Source: Planctomycetia bacterium (GTDB lineage: Bacteria; Planctomycetota; Phycisphaerae; Phycisphaerales; SM1A02). Taken from it: a DNA stretch of 8,229 bases. The translations under genes were made by a program, and so were the position numbers. The notes beneath the pieces were generated by a model, which was given only the letters and a program-made list of their open reading frames with translations, made no database searches and had not been told where the DNA came from. Positions 1 to 6,761 of this stretch are shown piece by piece (the first letter of the stretch is position 1; each line of letters starts with the position of its first letter). The stretch covers positions 1-8,229 of the forward strand of contig SYGQ01000029.1 in assembly GCA_005799475.1 (NCBI GenBank), read 5' to 3'.

Positions 1-1
1 C

Positions 2-202
2 CTCGCGGACATCCCCACGGTCATCGTCGAGCGACTCCAGCACTACTTCTCGACCTACAAACTTCGAGTTGGCGAGCCGAGCCCGAGCATCATCCGAGAT
101 GTCTACGGGTACGAACGCGCGGCGAAGGTCGTGGCCGCCGCGATGGCCGACTACGCAGTGACCTACCCTGATCCGCTGCCTAAGCCCTTGGGCGGGGTCT
201 AG
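2..202 (+). CDS. ppa: Inorganic pyrophosphatase, C-terminal part (partial, 5' end outside window)
   Basis: An open frame runs from the left edge to a TAG at 200-202, giving 66 residues of a C-terminus. The segment DIPTVIVERLQHYFSTYK resembles the late helix of family I soluble inorganic pyrophosphatases, which ends in a conserved Tyr-Lys pair that contacts pyrophosphate in the active site; here the pair is encoded at 56-61. A following acidic/aromatic helix (VYGYERAAKVV...ADY) fits the usual C-terminal helix of the family. The enzyme hydrolyses cytoplasmic pyrophosphate to two phosphates and so drives biosynthetic reactions. The Asp cluster that binds metal lies upstream, outside the window, so the call rests on the C-terminus only. 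The short proline-rich end (YPDPLPKPLGGV) is a small extension compared with the E. coli enzyme. The gene converges with the cytochrome gene, with 19 bases between the two stop codons and no clear terminator there. Confidence 0.7.
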   Translation, partial: LADIPTVIVERLQHYFSTYKLRVGEPSPSIIRDVYGYERAAKVVAAAMADYAVTYPDPLPKPLGGV

Positions 203-221
203 GTCGCCCGAGAATCGTCCA

Positions 222-2120
222 CTAGCTCCAGTTCGAAAGGACCACGGTCAGGTCGACCGCATTGACCACGCCGTCGCCGTCGATATCGCCCTGGCCGTTG
301 CCGCCCCAGTTGGCGAAGAGGATGGTGATGTCGAGTCCGTTGACGAGGCCATCGGCGTTGAGGTCGCCCGGCTGTGATGGCACGAGGTCCAGTGTCGCCA
401 GATCCATCACGACGGGCGCGCTCTTGCCATGCTGCACCCAGAGGTTGTAGGCCACGAGTCCCGATCCATCGGCGGCGGTATCGCGGAGGAACTCCATGTA
501 CTCGCGCGTTGAGGTCTGGTAGTTGAAGCTCACGACGGCGCTCGCCGCGCCAACGGGAATCGAGAATGTCGTCGTGTCCCAGTATTGCCCGTCGGCGTAG
601 GCGTAGTCCACCGGACCCGCGCCGACAGCGGCGAATGCAGCATTCGTGAACCCGCGTGGAGGAATGCGGTTGTCGAAACTGACCACACTCGCGAGTGCGA
701 GGTGGTTGGCAGTCCCCAAGGGCAAGTTCGTCGCCATGGCGACTTCGTCGCTGAGGACCTGTCGCACCTCATACACCTTGGTGCCCGCAAGATCGAGCGA
801 CCCAGTCGCGTGGTCATAAGCGCCAACCTCGCCGACGGTCGAGCCACTTGCCGAGAGGAACTTGACCGCGATCCACGCGCGACGGCCCTCCGGGTACCCC
901 GTCGGCAACTTGTGTCCGCTCTGGTTCGTGACCGTCACTGCGAGTTGACTCCCGGCCTGCGCAAGCGACATGTCGGAAGCGTCTTTCAGCATCTGAATGT
1001 TGCGCGCCACGGACGCGTCCACACGCGCAGGCGTCAGTCCGAAGTACTCCGCGTCGTCGCCCATCTGCGATGCGACGGCGCGAATGACCCAGGTGTTGGA
1101 GCCCGAGAAGGAGTGCTGCGGGATGTTGGGGCGCTCCGTCGTCGGATCGCCGTCGTAGAAGACGCACCCGCCGCCTTCGAAGTCTGGCATGTGGCAGTCT
1201 TGGCAGCTCTTCATCACGCCCGTGGGGTGATTGCCGCCGAAGCGATTGTCGGCGAACGACACGCCGGTCGTGGCGAACGAACTGTTGAGCCACTCGGAGT
1301 AGGTCCGCTGCTCCGGGAACATGTCGTCAGGATCCATCGTGGCATGCTCAACCCCGAGCGCATCAAGGTGGAACTCGCCGTCGGTGCCCTTGATGAGCAC
1401 GGGATTGCTGACATCGTGGCAAGTTCCGCAGAGCGACGAGTCAGAGTGATACGGCGAAGTAATGAGTTCAGGCGCGCCGTGGAAGTTCATCGGGACATCG
1501 GAGAATGGCCCGCGCCGCACATCACGCGGGTCCACAACGAAGGTCGCACTTCCCTGGCGCAGGCCCGGAAGGTCCCCGGCGGCAGCGAGCGGGCCGAGTA
1601 CTTCAGGATCCGGCGTCAGGTCGTCGTTGTTCGGATATCCGACAGCGCTCAGGGGTCCCGCAGTCGGGTTCACCAAGCGGTGGCAGAAGTGGCAATTGAC
1701 GCCATCGAAGTCTTCGGGACTGAACTGGGAAAGGTCGCCCGTCGCTGCGTGACCAGCGAGCCACGCGCCCGGAGCGTGGCAGCGGATGCAGAGTTCGCCG
1801 ACATTGGCGACATCTTGGTTGGCGATCGCGAGAGCCGCATGCCACACCGGATCTCGCGCGGCCTGGCCCTTCATGCTGACGACCCACGAGTCAAACGGCG
1901 CCACCTGAAGGCTGTACTCGCCGTGGCAGTACGAGCAGTTGTTGCTGTGCTGGACCGGCTCAAACGACATGGAGTCGGGGTTCGGCTGGGTGCCCGGAAG
2001 CCGCATGTCCATCGGTGTGGCCGGCACCTGGGTTTGGTCGCCGGTTCCGGCGCCCGCCGTCCGAAGGACAGCGAGGACTCCGAACACAGACAGATAGATC
2101 ACGAGCCGTGGAGTACACAT
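222..2120 (-). CDS. Secreted pentahaem c-type cytochrome (c554-like) with C-terminal dockerin-like repeat
   Basis: The product is 632 residues. Residues 1-24 look like a Sec signal peptide (hydrophobic VIYLSVFGVLAVL, then TAGAG). Five CxxCH haem-attachment motifs are visible: CSYCH (62-66), CIRCH (111-115), CHFCH (143-147), CGTCH (231-235) and CQDCH (306-310). Spare histidines at 94, 225, 298, 336 and 403 could be distal haem ligands. The spacing and surroundings (SPYH..SLCGTCH, CQDCHMP) resemble the cytochrome c554/multihaem superfamily. Residues about 390-575 form a probable beta-rich domain that starts at NQSGHKLPTG (399-408). Residues 586-597 and 612-623 are two EF-hand/dockerin-type calcium loops, followed by the terminal SNWS. 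It should mature outside the cytoplasm and carry electrons; partner and substrate cannot be read from the sequence. It is the last gene of the minus-strand cluster, 73 bases after the lipoprotein gene. No good Shine-Dalgarno precedes the ATG; the start is chosen from the signal peptide. Confidence 0.85.
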   Translation of the reverse strand: MCTPRLVIYLSVFGVLAVLRTAGAGTGDQTQVPATPMDMRLPGTQPNPDSMSFEPVQHSNNCSYCHGEYSLQVAPFDSWVVSMKGQAARDPVWHAALAIANQDVANVGELCIRCHAPGAWLAGHAATGDLSQFSPEDFDGVNCHFCHRLVNPTAGPLSAVGYPNNDDLTPDPEVLGPLAAAGDLPGLRQGSATFVVDPRDVRRGPFSDVPMNFHGAPELITSPYHSDSSLCGTCHDVSNPVLIKGTDGEFHLDALGVEHATMDPDDMFPEQRTYSEWLNSSFATTGVSFADNRFGGNHPTGVMKSCQDCHMPDFEGGGCVFYDGDPTTERPNIPQHSFSGSNTWVIRAVASQMGDDAEYFGLTPARVDASVARNIQMLKDASDMSLAQAGSQLAVTVTNQSGHKLPTGYPEGRRAWIAVKFLSASGSTVGEVGAYDHATGSLDLAGTKVYEVRQVLSDEVAMATNLPLGTANHLALASVVSFDNRIPPRGFTNAAFAAVGAGPVDYAYADGQYWDTTTFSIPVGAASAVVSFNYQTSTREYMEFLRDTAADGSGLVAYNLWVQHGKSAPVVMDLATLDLVPSQPGDLNADGLVNGLDITILFANWGGNGQGDIDGDGVVNAVDLTVVLSNWS

Positions 2121-2132
2121 GGCAGGGCAACA

Positions 2133-2144
2133 GACCTTTCGGTC
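2133..2144 (-). promoter_or_regulatory. Small GNRA-capped hairpin in the cytochrome leader
   Basis: The minus strand reads GACC-GAAA-GGTC, a four-base-pair stem closed by a GAAA tetraloop, ending 12 bases before the cytochrome ATG at 2120. A C-G pair beyond a T-T mismatch could extend it slightly. It lies where a Shine-Dalgarno would be expected. It is short, and its function is uncertain. Confidence 0.25.
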
Positions 2145-2149
2145 AGGAG

Positions 2150-2178
2150 GAAGGTGGTACCTGCGCGCTCTTTGTCAA
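2150..2178 (-). promoter_or_regulatory. Possible promoter for the cytochrome gene (consensus -35, weak -10)
   Basis: In the 73-base gap ahead of the cytochrome gene the minus strand carries TTGACA (plus 2173-2178), a perfect sigma-70 type -35 box. At 17 bases spacing the -10 position reads ACCTTC, which is a poor match to TATAAT. It may be a weak or activator-dependent promoter, or chance. Confidence 0.25.
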
Positions 2179-2193
2179 AAACCGAAGAAAGAA

Positions 2194-2907
2194 TCATTTT
2201 TCCGCCCCAGGGGTCTCGGCAGCACCTTGCGGGCACAATGCCCCCTCAATGCGCCCTCCGAGTGTCCGTTCGTAGGCCTCGTCACGCCCCACAGGCGTCC
2301 ACACGGATGGATCCCGTATCGAGGCGTCTGAGGCATCTGAGGGCTTTGAGGAGATGGGGTTGGTCCACCGGGAGGCGAGCGTCCCCGAGTAGGGGCTCGG
2401 CTTCGCTCCCTCTTGGAAAGACCGTTCGACGAAGACCCATACTTTCATCTCAATGGGCCCCGTCGAGGTCGTCAAGTCGAAGCGATTGCGTGCGAACGAA
2501 CTTCCCGGGATCGCCGGGCCGCGCAGAACGGGATCCGGTTCACCCGCGTCGAGGGTGAATCCGACGGGCGTGAACTCGATGCGGATCTTGCGTCTGCGGT
2601 GCGCGACGGTGTTGGCCGCCGCATCGGTGGGGCCGCTGTTGTCGATCCGCCATGGTTCGAACGCGCCGCCGGCGTGTCGAGGCTTCGACTCGATGATGCC
2701 ATTGGAACGATCAACGAGTTCGATCTCGTACCCCATCTCACGCGTGGCTTTCGCGGCCGCATCAAACGCCTCGGTGTACTGCTCATGCGCAATCTCAACC
2801 TGCGACGGCCCATCGCTCGTGAGCGCGCCCATGCAACCTGGGAGCGCCAGCGCGACCATCGCGGCCGCGACAGCCGAATCGCACCACACCCTGTGCACCA
2901 AACGCAT
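2194..2907 (-). CDS. Lipoprotein of unknown function
   Basis: The product is 237 residues. The N-terminus has two Arg, a hydrophobic stretch (AVAAAMVALAL) and a lipobox LPGC with the lipidation cysteine at residue 25, so it is probably anchored to a membrane facing the periplasm. Residues about 39-76 read as a helix followed by strands with the pattern GYEIELVDRSNGIIESKP; this helix, 'DR..G.I' turn and strand arrangement recalls small envelope lipoproteins of planctomycetes. Residues about 105-165 alternate like beta strands (KIRIEFTPVGFTL; PIEMKVWVFVERSF). The region around 185-196 is Ser/Asp/Ala-rich and encoded by a 9-base repeat. The end has the motif VWTPVGRDEAYE (202-213). I do not recognise a named family. 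The ATG lies 9 bases after the permease stop, indicating co-transcription with the transporter genes. The gene occupies the place where a second permease would usually stand. No strong ribosome-binding site is visible. Confidence 0.75.
   Translation of the reverse strand: MRLVHRVWCDSAVAAAMVALALPGCMGALTSDGPSQVEIAHEQYTEAFDAAAKATREMGYEIELVDRSNGIIESKPRHAGGAFEPWRIDNSGPTDAAANTVAHRRRKIRIEFTPVGFTLDAGEPDPVLRGPAIPGSSFARNRFDLTTSTGPIEMKVWVFVERSFQEGAKPSPYSGTLASRWTNPISSKPSDASDASIRDPSVWTPVGRDEAYERTLGGRIEGALCPQGAAETPGAEK
2321..2356. repeat. 9-base tandem repeat inside the lipoprotein gene
   Basis: Four consecutive 9-base units begin with GAGG: GAGGCGTCT, GAGGCATCT, GAGGGCTTT and GAGGAGATG. The first two differ at one base; the others share only the first four bases. 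On the coding strand the array covers about residues 185-196 and yields the Ser-Asp-Ala-Ser-Asp-Ala-Ser stretch. The 9-base period keeps the frame, so copy number changes would only lengthen or shorten the linker. Confidence 0.5.
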
Positions 2908-2916
2908 GACGCAAGT

Positions 2917-3888
2917 CTATCCCGTGGTCGTTGCGCCGCCGGCGAGGTCGATGCGCGGATCCACCCACGCGTAGAGCACATCGACAACGAGATTGAGGAC
3001 GACCAGCATGGTCGCGTACACGAGCACGATGCCCATCACGAGCGTGATGTCCTTGCCGAGCACGCCCTCGACGAAGTGGCGACCGAGGCCGGGCACCGCG
3101 AACACTTTCTCGACCACGAACGAGCCGGTCATTGCGGCAGCCGTCGCTGGCCCGATGTACGAGAGCACTGGGAGGAGCGCGTTCTTGAGCGCGTGTCGCC
3201 ACGCAGCTTGCGATCGCGAGAGTCCCTTCGCGCGCGCGGTGCGGAGGTGGTCGGTCGTCATCTGCTCGGCGAGCCCGAACCGAAGCAGTCGCGAGATGTA
3301 CGCCGCGAACGGGAGCGAGAGGACAATCATCGGGAGAATCGCATGGGATGGCGATCCCCATCCGGCCACCGGCAGCAGCCGCCACTTCGCGCAGACGAGT
3401 ACGAGCGCGAGGCTTCCCACCACGAACGATGGCAGGCTGATGCCAACGAGGGCGACCGACTGCGTTGCGCCGTCGGCCCACGACCCCGGTCGCAGTCCGC
3501 CGACGAGTCCTGCGAGCGTTCCAATGACAAGTGCGATGAGGATGGCGCCGAGACCGATGGTCGCTGAAACGGGGAATCCTGCGGCGATGATCTCATTGAC
3601 GGTCCAGTCGGGGTGCCGCATGGAGGGCCCGAGGTCGAAAGGGCGATCGTTCCAACCTAGGACCCATCCAACGCCGGAGACGCGCGCGGCATACGCCCCG
3701 AGGAATGCAGCCGGACTGTCGAGCTGGTACTGCGCCGCCATCGCGCGCTCGATTTCGGGGGGCGGTCGACGACCTTCCTGCTCCATCGGGTTCCCCGGGA
3801 TGAGCCAAATGAGCGCGAAGGTGATGACGAGCACACTCGCGACGACGAGCGGCACCTGGAGGAGCCGCCGCACGACGAGCGTGGTCAC
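2917..3888 (-). CDS. ABC transporter permease, DppB/OppB type (peptide/oligopeptide importer)
   Basis: From the GTG at 3888 the product is 323 residues, close to the usual size of DppB/OppB. The first membrane segment follows a short VVRRLLQVPL start (about 9-30) and ends in the hallmark IPGNP. A long external loop (31-100) with FDLGPS follows, then hydrophobic segments near 107-130, 143-167, 182-202, 241-260 and 282-305. The cytoplasmic ATPase-coupling loop (EAA-type) is RTARAKGLSRSQAAWRHALK at 216-235, and VFAVPGLGR (262-270) is also typical. It should form half of the inner-membrane channel fed by the neighbouring binding protein. The GTG is chosen because its GTGA overlaps the upstream gene's TGA and a GGAGAG lies 6 bases before it. 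A longer frame reaches an ATG at 4014 but would add a polar Ala/Pro/Arg stretch that overlaps the upstream gene. The partner permease and ATPases are not in the window. Confidence 0.9.
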   Translation of the reverse strand: MTTLVVRRLLQVPLVVASVLVITFALIWLIPGNPMEQEGRRPPPEIERAMAAQYQLDSPAAFLGAYAARVSGVGWVLGWNDRPFDLGPSMRHPDWTVNEIIAAGFPVSATIGLGAILIALVIGTLAGLVGGLRPGSWADGATQSVALVGISLPSFVVGSLALVLVCAKWRLLPVAGWGSPSHAILPMIVLSLPFAAYISRLLRFGLAEQMTTDHLRTARAKGLSRSQAAWRHALKNALLPVLSYIGPATAAAMTGSFVVEKVFAVPGLGRHFVEGVLGKDITLVMGIVLVYATMLVVLNLVVDVLYAWVDPRIDLAGGATTTG

Positions 3889-5771
3889 GGCGAACTCTCC
3901 ACCGGATCCGCGCCGACGCGGTGAAGCCGCCACAGCGGCTGGCTCAGCCTCGGGTGCCGCGAGAGCCCGTGGATCTTGCTCGGGTCGTACATGTAGAGCG
4001 TCACATATTGGCACAGCGGGAGGATCGGCATCTCGTCCTCAACGAGCAGTCGTTCGGCGCGGGTGAGGAGTGCCATCCTTGCCGAGGGGTCGAGTTCCGC
4101 GGCGGCCTGATCGAGCAGGGAGTCGAACTCCTGATTCGAGAACGCTCGGTCGTTGTTGCCGTTTCCGGTCTTGGAGAGATCGAGGAATGTTGTGGGGTCG
4201 GCGTAGTCGCCGTACCACCCGCCGCGCGCCACCATGAAATTGCCCTGGCGAAGGTCTTCCTTGGCGAACTTGCCGTCCTTGCCGCGGAGTTCGCAGGGCA
4301 CACCGAGCGCGTCGCGCCACATCGCGGCGAGCGCGATCGCGATGTTCTTGACACGCGGGTTGCCCGTCATGTAGAGCATGTCGACCACAGGGAAGGGCTC
4401 ACCCAACTCATTCTCGACGAGGCCGTCCTTGTCGCGATCGATCCAGCCCGCCGACGCGAGTTCGCGCCGCGCGCGCTCGACATCATGCGTGAGCCCCGTT
4501 GGCGACTCATAGCCTGGGATCGACCCGCGAGGCACCAGCGTGGTGGCAACGGGTTCACTCAGGCGCGTCACTTGCGTGGTGAGCGCCACCTTGTCGACAG
4601 CGAGTGCAAACGCACGACGCACGCGCTTGTCGGCGAATGGGTTCACAGAGCCGTCCGACAGATTCGGCCGACAATTGAAACTCCAGAAGTCCGTCCCGAA
4701 CGCACTCAGTGCGTGGACATCGTTGCGCTCTCCGAGCGATGGCTCGGGTGCCGGGAGCGCAGCAAGCGCCGCATCGACTCCCAGTCCGCGCGCGATCAAC
4801 GCGTCGTACGCCACCCGGTGGCGGTCGAGCCACTTCCGCGCCGCCGCCGCAAGATCAGCGCGGAAGTCCGCAGTCAAGTCGCTGACCCAGTCCAGTGCGC
4901 CCGACTCGTACGCGAGCACGGCTGTGTTGGCATCCTCAATAGGGAGGATGCTCACGCTCTCGCACTCGACCGCGTGAGGCGTGTGGTAGGTCGGGTTCCG
5001 CTCGAGTCGCATGCCTCGCTTGTATTGCCACGACACCAAGCGAAGGGGACCATTCGTGACCAGCGTGCCCGGCTTCGTCCACCCAGGTTCGTAGCCCATG
5101 CGACCGCTCACAGGATCGAGTCGCTCGAATCGCTTGAGTGTGGGTTGGTGGATCGGCGAAAGCGTGGGGAACGCGCACAAGTCGGCCCAGTAGGGCGTCG
5201 GCGCCTCGAGTTCCACGACAAGCGTCTTCGGATCCGGCGCACGCAACCCGACCAGCGAGTCGAAACGATCAAGCGACTCGTCCCAGAGGGCGCGCGCGCT
5301 CTCCCAATCGGTTTGCCCTTGGGCCGAGCGGGCCGCGAGCGCGTTCGTTCGCCACGCAAAGAACTCTTCCGCGCCGCGGATCCCAAACAAGAGGGCGCTG
5401 TAGTCCGCGGCGGTGTCGGGCAGAAGCAGTCGCCGCCATGATTGGCGGAAGTCATCACTCGTGACGGGCTCGCCCGTGGTCCAGCGTGCATCATCGCGCA
5501 GGTGGAAGGTCCATGTCCTTCCGTCGGGGGCGACTTCCCATGACGACGCAACCCCGGGCCGCGGTTCATTCGTGTCAGGGTCGACTGTGCAGAGTCCTTC
5601 GAGGATCGCCCGCGCCACGCGCAGGTCCTGCATGTAACTCATGCGCTGCGCGTCCAGCGTGAAGACATCCGCGCTCGAAAAGGTGACTTCGGCGCGTGGG
5701 GCACTGCGTTCGCATGTCACGATCGCGAGCGCCACACCAACGAGAAGCGCAGCGAGCGCGAACCATCGCAT
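3885..5771 (-). CDS. Family 5 extracellular solute-binding protein (peptide/oligopeptide ABC importer, OppA/DppA-like)
   Basis: The product is 628 residues, slightly longer than the usual 530-600 of OppA-type proteins. An export signal covers residues 1-20 and ends in AIVTC; Cys20 could be lipidated, although Thr at -1 is an unusual lipobox residue. Family features appear in order: FTLDAQRMSYMQDLRVARAILEGL (30s to 60, the N-terminal 'where the substrate is bound' strand-helix), ASSWEVAPDGRTWTFHLRDD (75-94), the TNGPLRLVSW lobe (239-248), ADKRVRRAFALAVDK (380-394), and GGWYGDYADPTTFLDL (517-532). The last of these is highly characteristic of oligopeptide-binding members. Residues about 301-350 form a charged, helical stretch between lobes that may account for the extra length. 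It should capture peptides outside the inner membrane and pass them to the downstream permease, with which it shares a four-base overlap. No Shine-Dalgarno is seen on the coding strand before the ATG. Confidence 0.9.
   Translation of the reverse strand: MRWFALAALLVGVALAIVTCERSAPRAEVTFSSADVFTLDAQRMSYMQDLRVARAILEGLCTVDPDTNEPRPGVASSWEVAPDGRTWTFHLRDDARWTTGEPVTSDDFRQSWRRLLLPDTAADYSALLFGIRGAEEFFAWRTNALAARSAQGQTDWESARALWDESLDRFDSLVGLRAPDPKTLVVELEAPTPYWADLCAFPTLSPIHQPTLKRFERLDPVSGRMGYEPGWTKPGTLVTNGPLRLVSWQYKRGMRLERNPTYHTPHAVECESVSILPIEDANTAVLAYESGALDWVSDLTADFRADLAAAARKWLDRHRVAYDALIARGLGVDAALAALPAPEPSLGERNDVHALSAFGTDFWSFNCRPNLSDGSVNPFADKRVRRAFALAVDKVALTTQVTRLSEPVATTLVPRGSIPGYESPTGLTHDVERARRELASAGWIDRDKDGLVENELGEPFPVVDMLYMTGNPRVKNIAIALAAMWRDALGVPCELRGKDGKFAKEDLRQGNFMVARGGWYGDYADPTTFLDLSKTGNGNNDRAFSNQEFDSLLDQAAAELDPSARMALLTRAERLLVEDEMPILPLCQYVTLYMYDPSKIHGLSRHPRLSQPLWRLHRVGADPVESSP
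3895..3900 (-). promoter_or_regulatory. Ribosome-binding site of the permease gene
   Basis: The minus strand reads GGTGGAGAGTTCGCCGTGA. GGAGAG ends 6 bases before the GTG start at 3888, and the GTGA contains the stop of the upstream binding-protein gene. This is the clearest Shine-Dalgarno in the minus-strand cluster and decides the start of the permease against the longer frame to 4014. Confidence 0.7.
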
Positions 5772-5792
5772 CAGGAGGAGGGTACGCGCCGA

Positions 5793-6761
5793 TTACCGCG
5801 TCGCGGGCGAGTTGCTTGTCGCGCCCGGACGCCGACCCGGCTTGGCGGGTTTCGTATCGAGTTGCGTCCGCTGGAGCGTCTCGGCAAGTCGGGCGGCCTG
5901 AGTGAACGGCGCCGCGTCGGAGCCCGCAGGCGGCGACTTCGCGAGTTCTCGCAACGCCGCGAACGACGGCTCGAGCGCCTTCTTGAGGGCCACCATGGCC
6001 GCCGCATCGGTCGCCCCAAGTTGATCCGTGAGGATCAATGACAGCGAGCGATTCACGGCGCGGATTGTGTCGGGAGCCGCGGTTCCCTTGCGGAGTTTGC
6101 TCACGAGGGCGTCGATCGCACTCGCCTCAAGCACGCGTGCCGTGGCCTGCCCATCCTTGGAGGTGCGCGGCGAGGTCGACATCACCTCAAGCGCCTGGAT
6201 CTCGTAGGCAAGCGTCATCCAGTCGGTCTCGCGGTCAATGTATGTGGCGATGCCTTTGACGATCGAGTCAGCTTGAGCCGTGTTGAGATCGGTCTGCCGG
6301 ATGGCGGGTCCGAGCCCGCTCGCCGCGACCAGCCGCAACGACGCCGACTTCTGCTTCGTGGGTGATGCCTGTTCGACGAGCGCCGAGACAGCATCGGGGC
6401 TATTGAAGGCCTTCATGGACTCGATGGCGTTGATCCCTTGGAGCGGGTTTCCGGTCGCCACGACTTCCTTGAGGCTCGGGAGCGCCATCGCCGCGAACGC
6501 GGTTCGATACGCCGGGCTCACATCGGCACGCGAGAAGGTCCGCGTGTACGCCTCGCGCCCGCGGCGCACCTGCGTCGGGTCGCCGCTGCGGAGGAGTGTC
6601 GACGCCGCTTGTACGAACGCGGCCGCCTCTTGCTTGGCCTGCCCATCCATCGTGGATGACTTGAGGGACTTCTCGGCGATCGCCGGGGCGACCTGAGCCG
6701 ACGCCACGCATGTGGCCAGTCCAACAAAGACACCGCAGATGAAGCGCACGGGAAGGGGCAT
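5793..6761 (-). CDS. Secreted alpha-helical protein of unknown function (HEAT-like)
   Basis: From the ATG at 6761 the product is 322 residues. Residues 1-22 form a clear Sec signal peptide (VRFICGVFVGLATCVASA) with a cleavage site at ASA/Q. The mature part is a series of Ala/Leu-rich amphipathic helices with short turns, such as AYRTAFAAMALPSLKEVV and SPDAVSALVEQA. This resembles HEAT/ARM-type repeat solenoids, although no canonical repeat can be proved by eye. The C-terminal 20 or so residues are a low-complexity basic Pro/Lys/Arg/Ser tail. No enzymatic motif is visible. It is the first gene of the minus-strand cluster and lies 21 bases before the binding-protein start. The reading frame extends upstream to an ATG at 6905, but those 48 residues are Pro/Arg/Ser-rich and overlap the divergent gene; the signal peptide supports the shorter start. 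No Shine-Dalgarno is visible before the chosen ATG. Confidence 0.75.
   Translation of the reverse strand: MPLPVRFICGVFVGLATCVASAQVAPAIAEKSLKSSTMDGQAKQEAAAFVQAASTLLRSGDPTQVRRGREAYTRTFSRADVSPAYRTAFAAMALPSLKEVVATGNPLQGINAIESMKAFNSPDAVSALVEQASPTKQKSASLRLVAASGLGPAIRQTDLNTAQADSIVKGIATYIDRETDWMTLAYEIQALEVMSTSPRTSKDGQATARVLEASAIDALVSKLRKGTAAPDTIRAVNRSLSLILTDQLGATDAAAMVALKKALEPSFAALRELAKSPPAGSDAAPFTQAARLAETLQRTQLDTKPAKPGRRPGATSNSPATR

Larger units (their letters stand above)
222..6761 (-). other. Probable five-gene operon (secreted protein, binding protein, permease, lipoprotein, cytochrome)
   Basis: Five genes lie head to tail on the minus strand, with gaps of 21, -4, 9 and 73 bases. The four-base GTGA overlap suggests translational coupling of binding protein and permease. 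The 73-base gap before the cytochrome is the only one large enough for a separate promoter. Co-transcription is inferred from spacing alone; all products are predicted to be exported, lipid-anchored or membrane proteins. Confidence 0.6.

Noticed and set aside
184..193. GCCC-TT-GGGC near the end of the pyrophosphatase gene as a terminator
   Set aside because: The stem is four base pairs with a two-base loop, lies inside the coding region and has no T-run.
585..2558. 657-codon plus-strand open frame opposite the cytochrome and lipoprotein genes
   Set aside because: It is antisense to the CxxCH-bearing gene, is rich in Arg/His/Val without domain features, and is the sort of long shadow frame expected in GC-rich DNA.
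2413..3567. Plus-strand frames at 2413-3567 and 2993-4066 opposite the permease
   Set aside because: They encode charged low-complexity sequence, while the minus strand gives a full DppB-type permease with membrane segments and coupling loop.
3889..4014. Longer form of the permease starting at ATG 4014
   Set aside because: It adds a 42-residue polar Ala/Pro/Arg leader overlapping the binding-protein gene by about 130 bases; the GTG at 3888 has a good ribosome-binding site and a GTGA stop-start overlap.
3921..5441. 506-codon plus-strand open frame opposite the binding-protein gene
   Set aside because: The minus-strand product matches family 5 binding proteins along its whole length; the plus-strand product is Arg-rich with no recognisable domain.
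5773..5782. AGGAGGAGGG on the plus strand, resembling a strong Shine-Dalgarno
   Set aside because: It is on the wrong strand for the adjacent binding-protein start, and no plausible plus-strand start or gene follows it.
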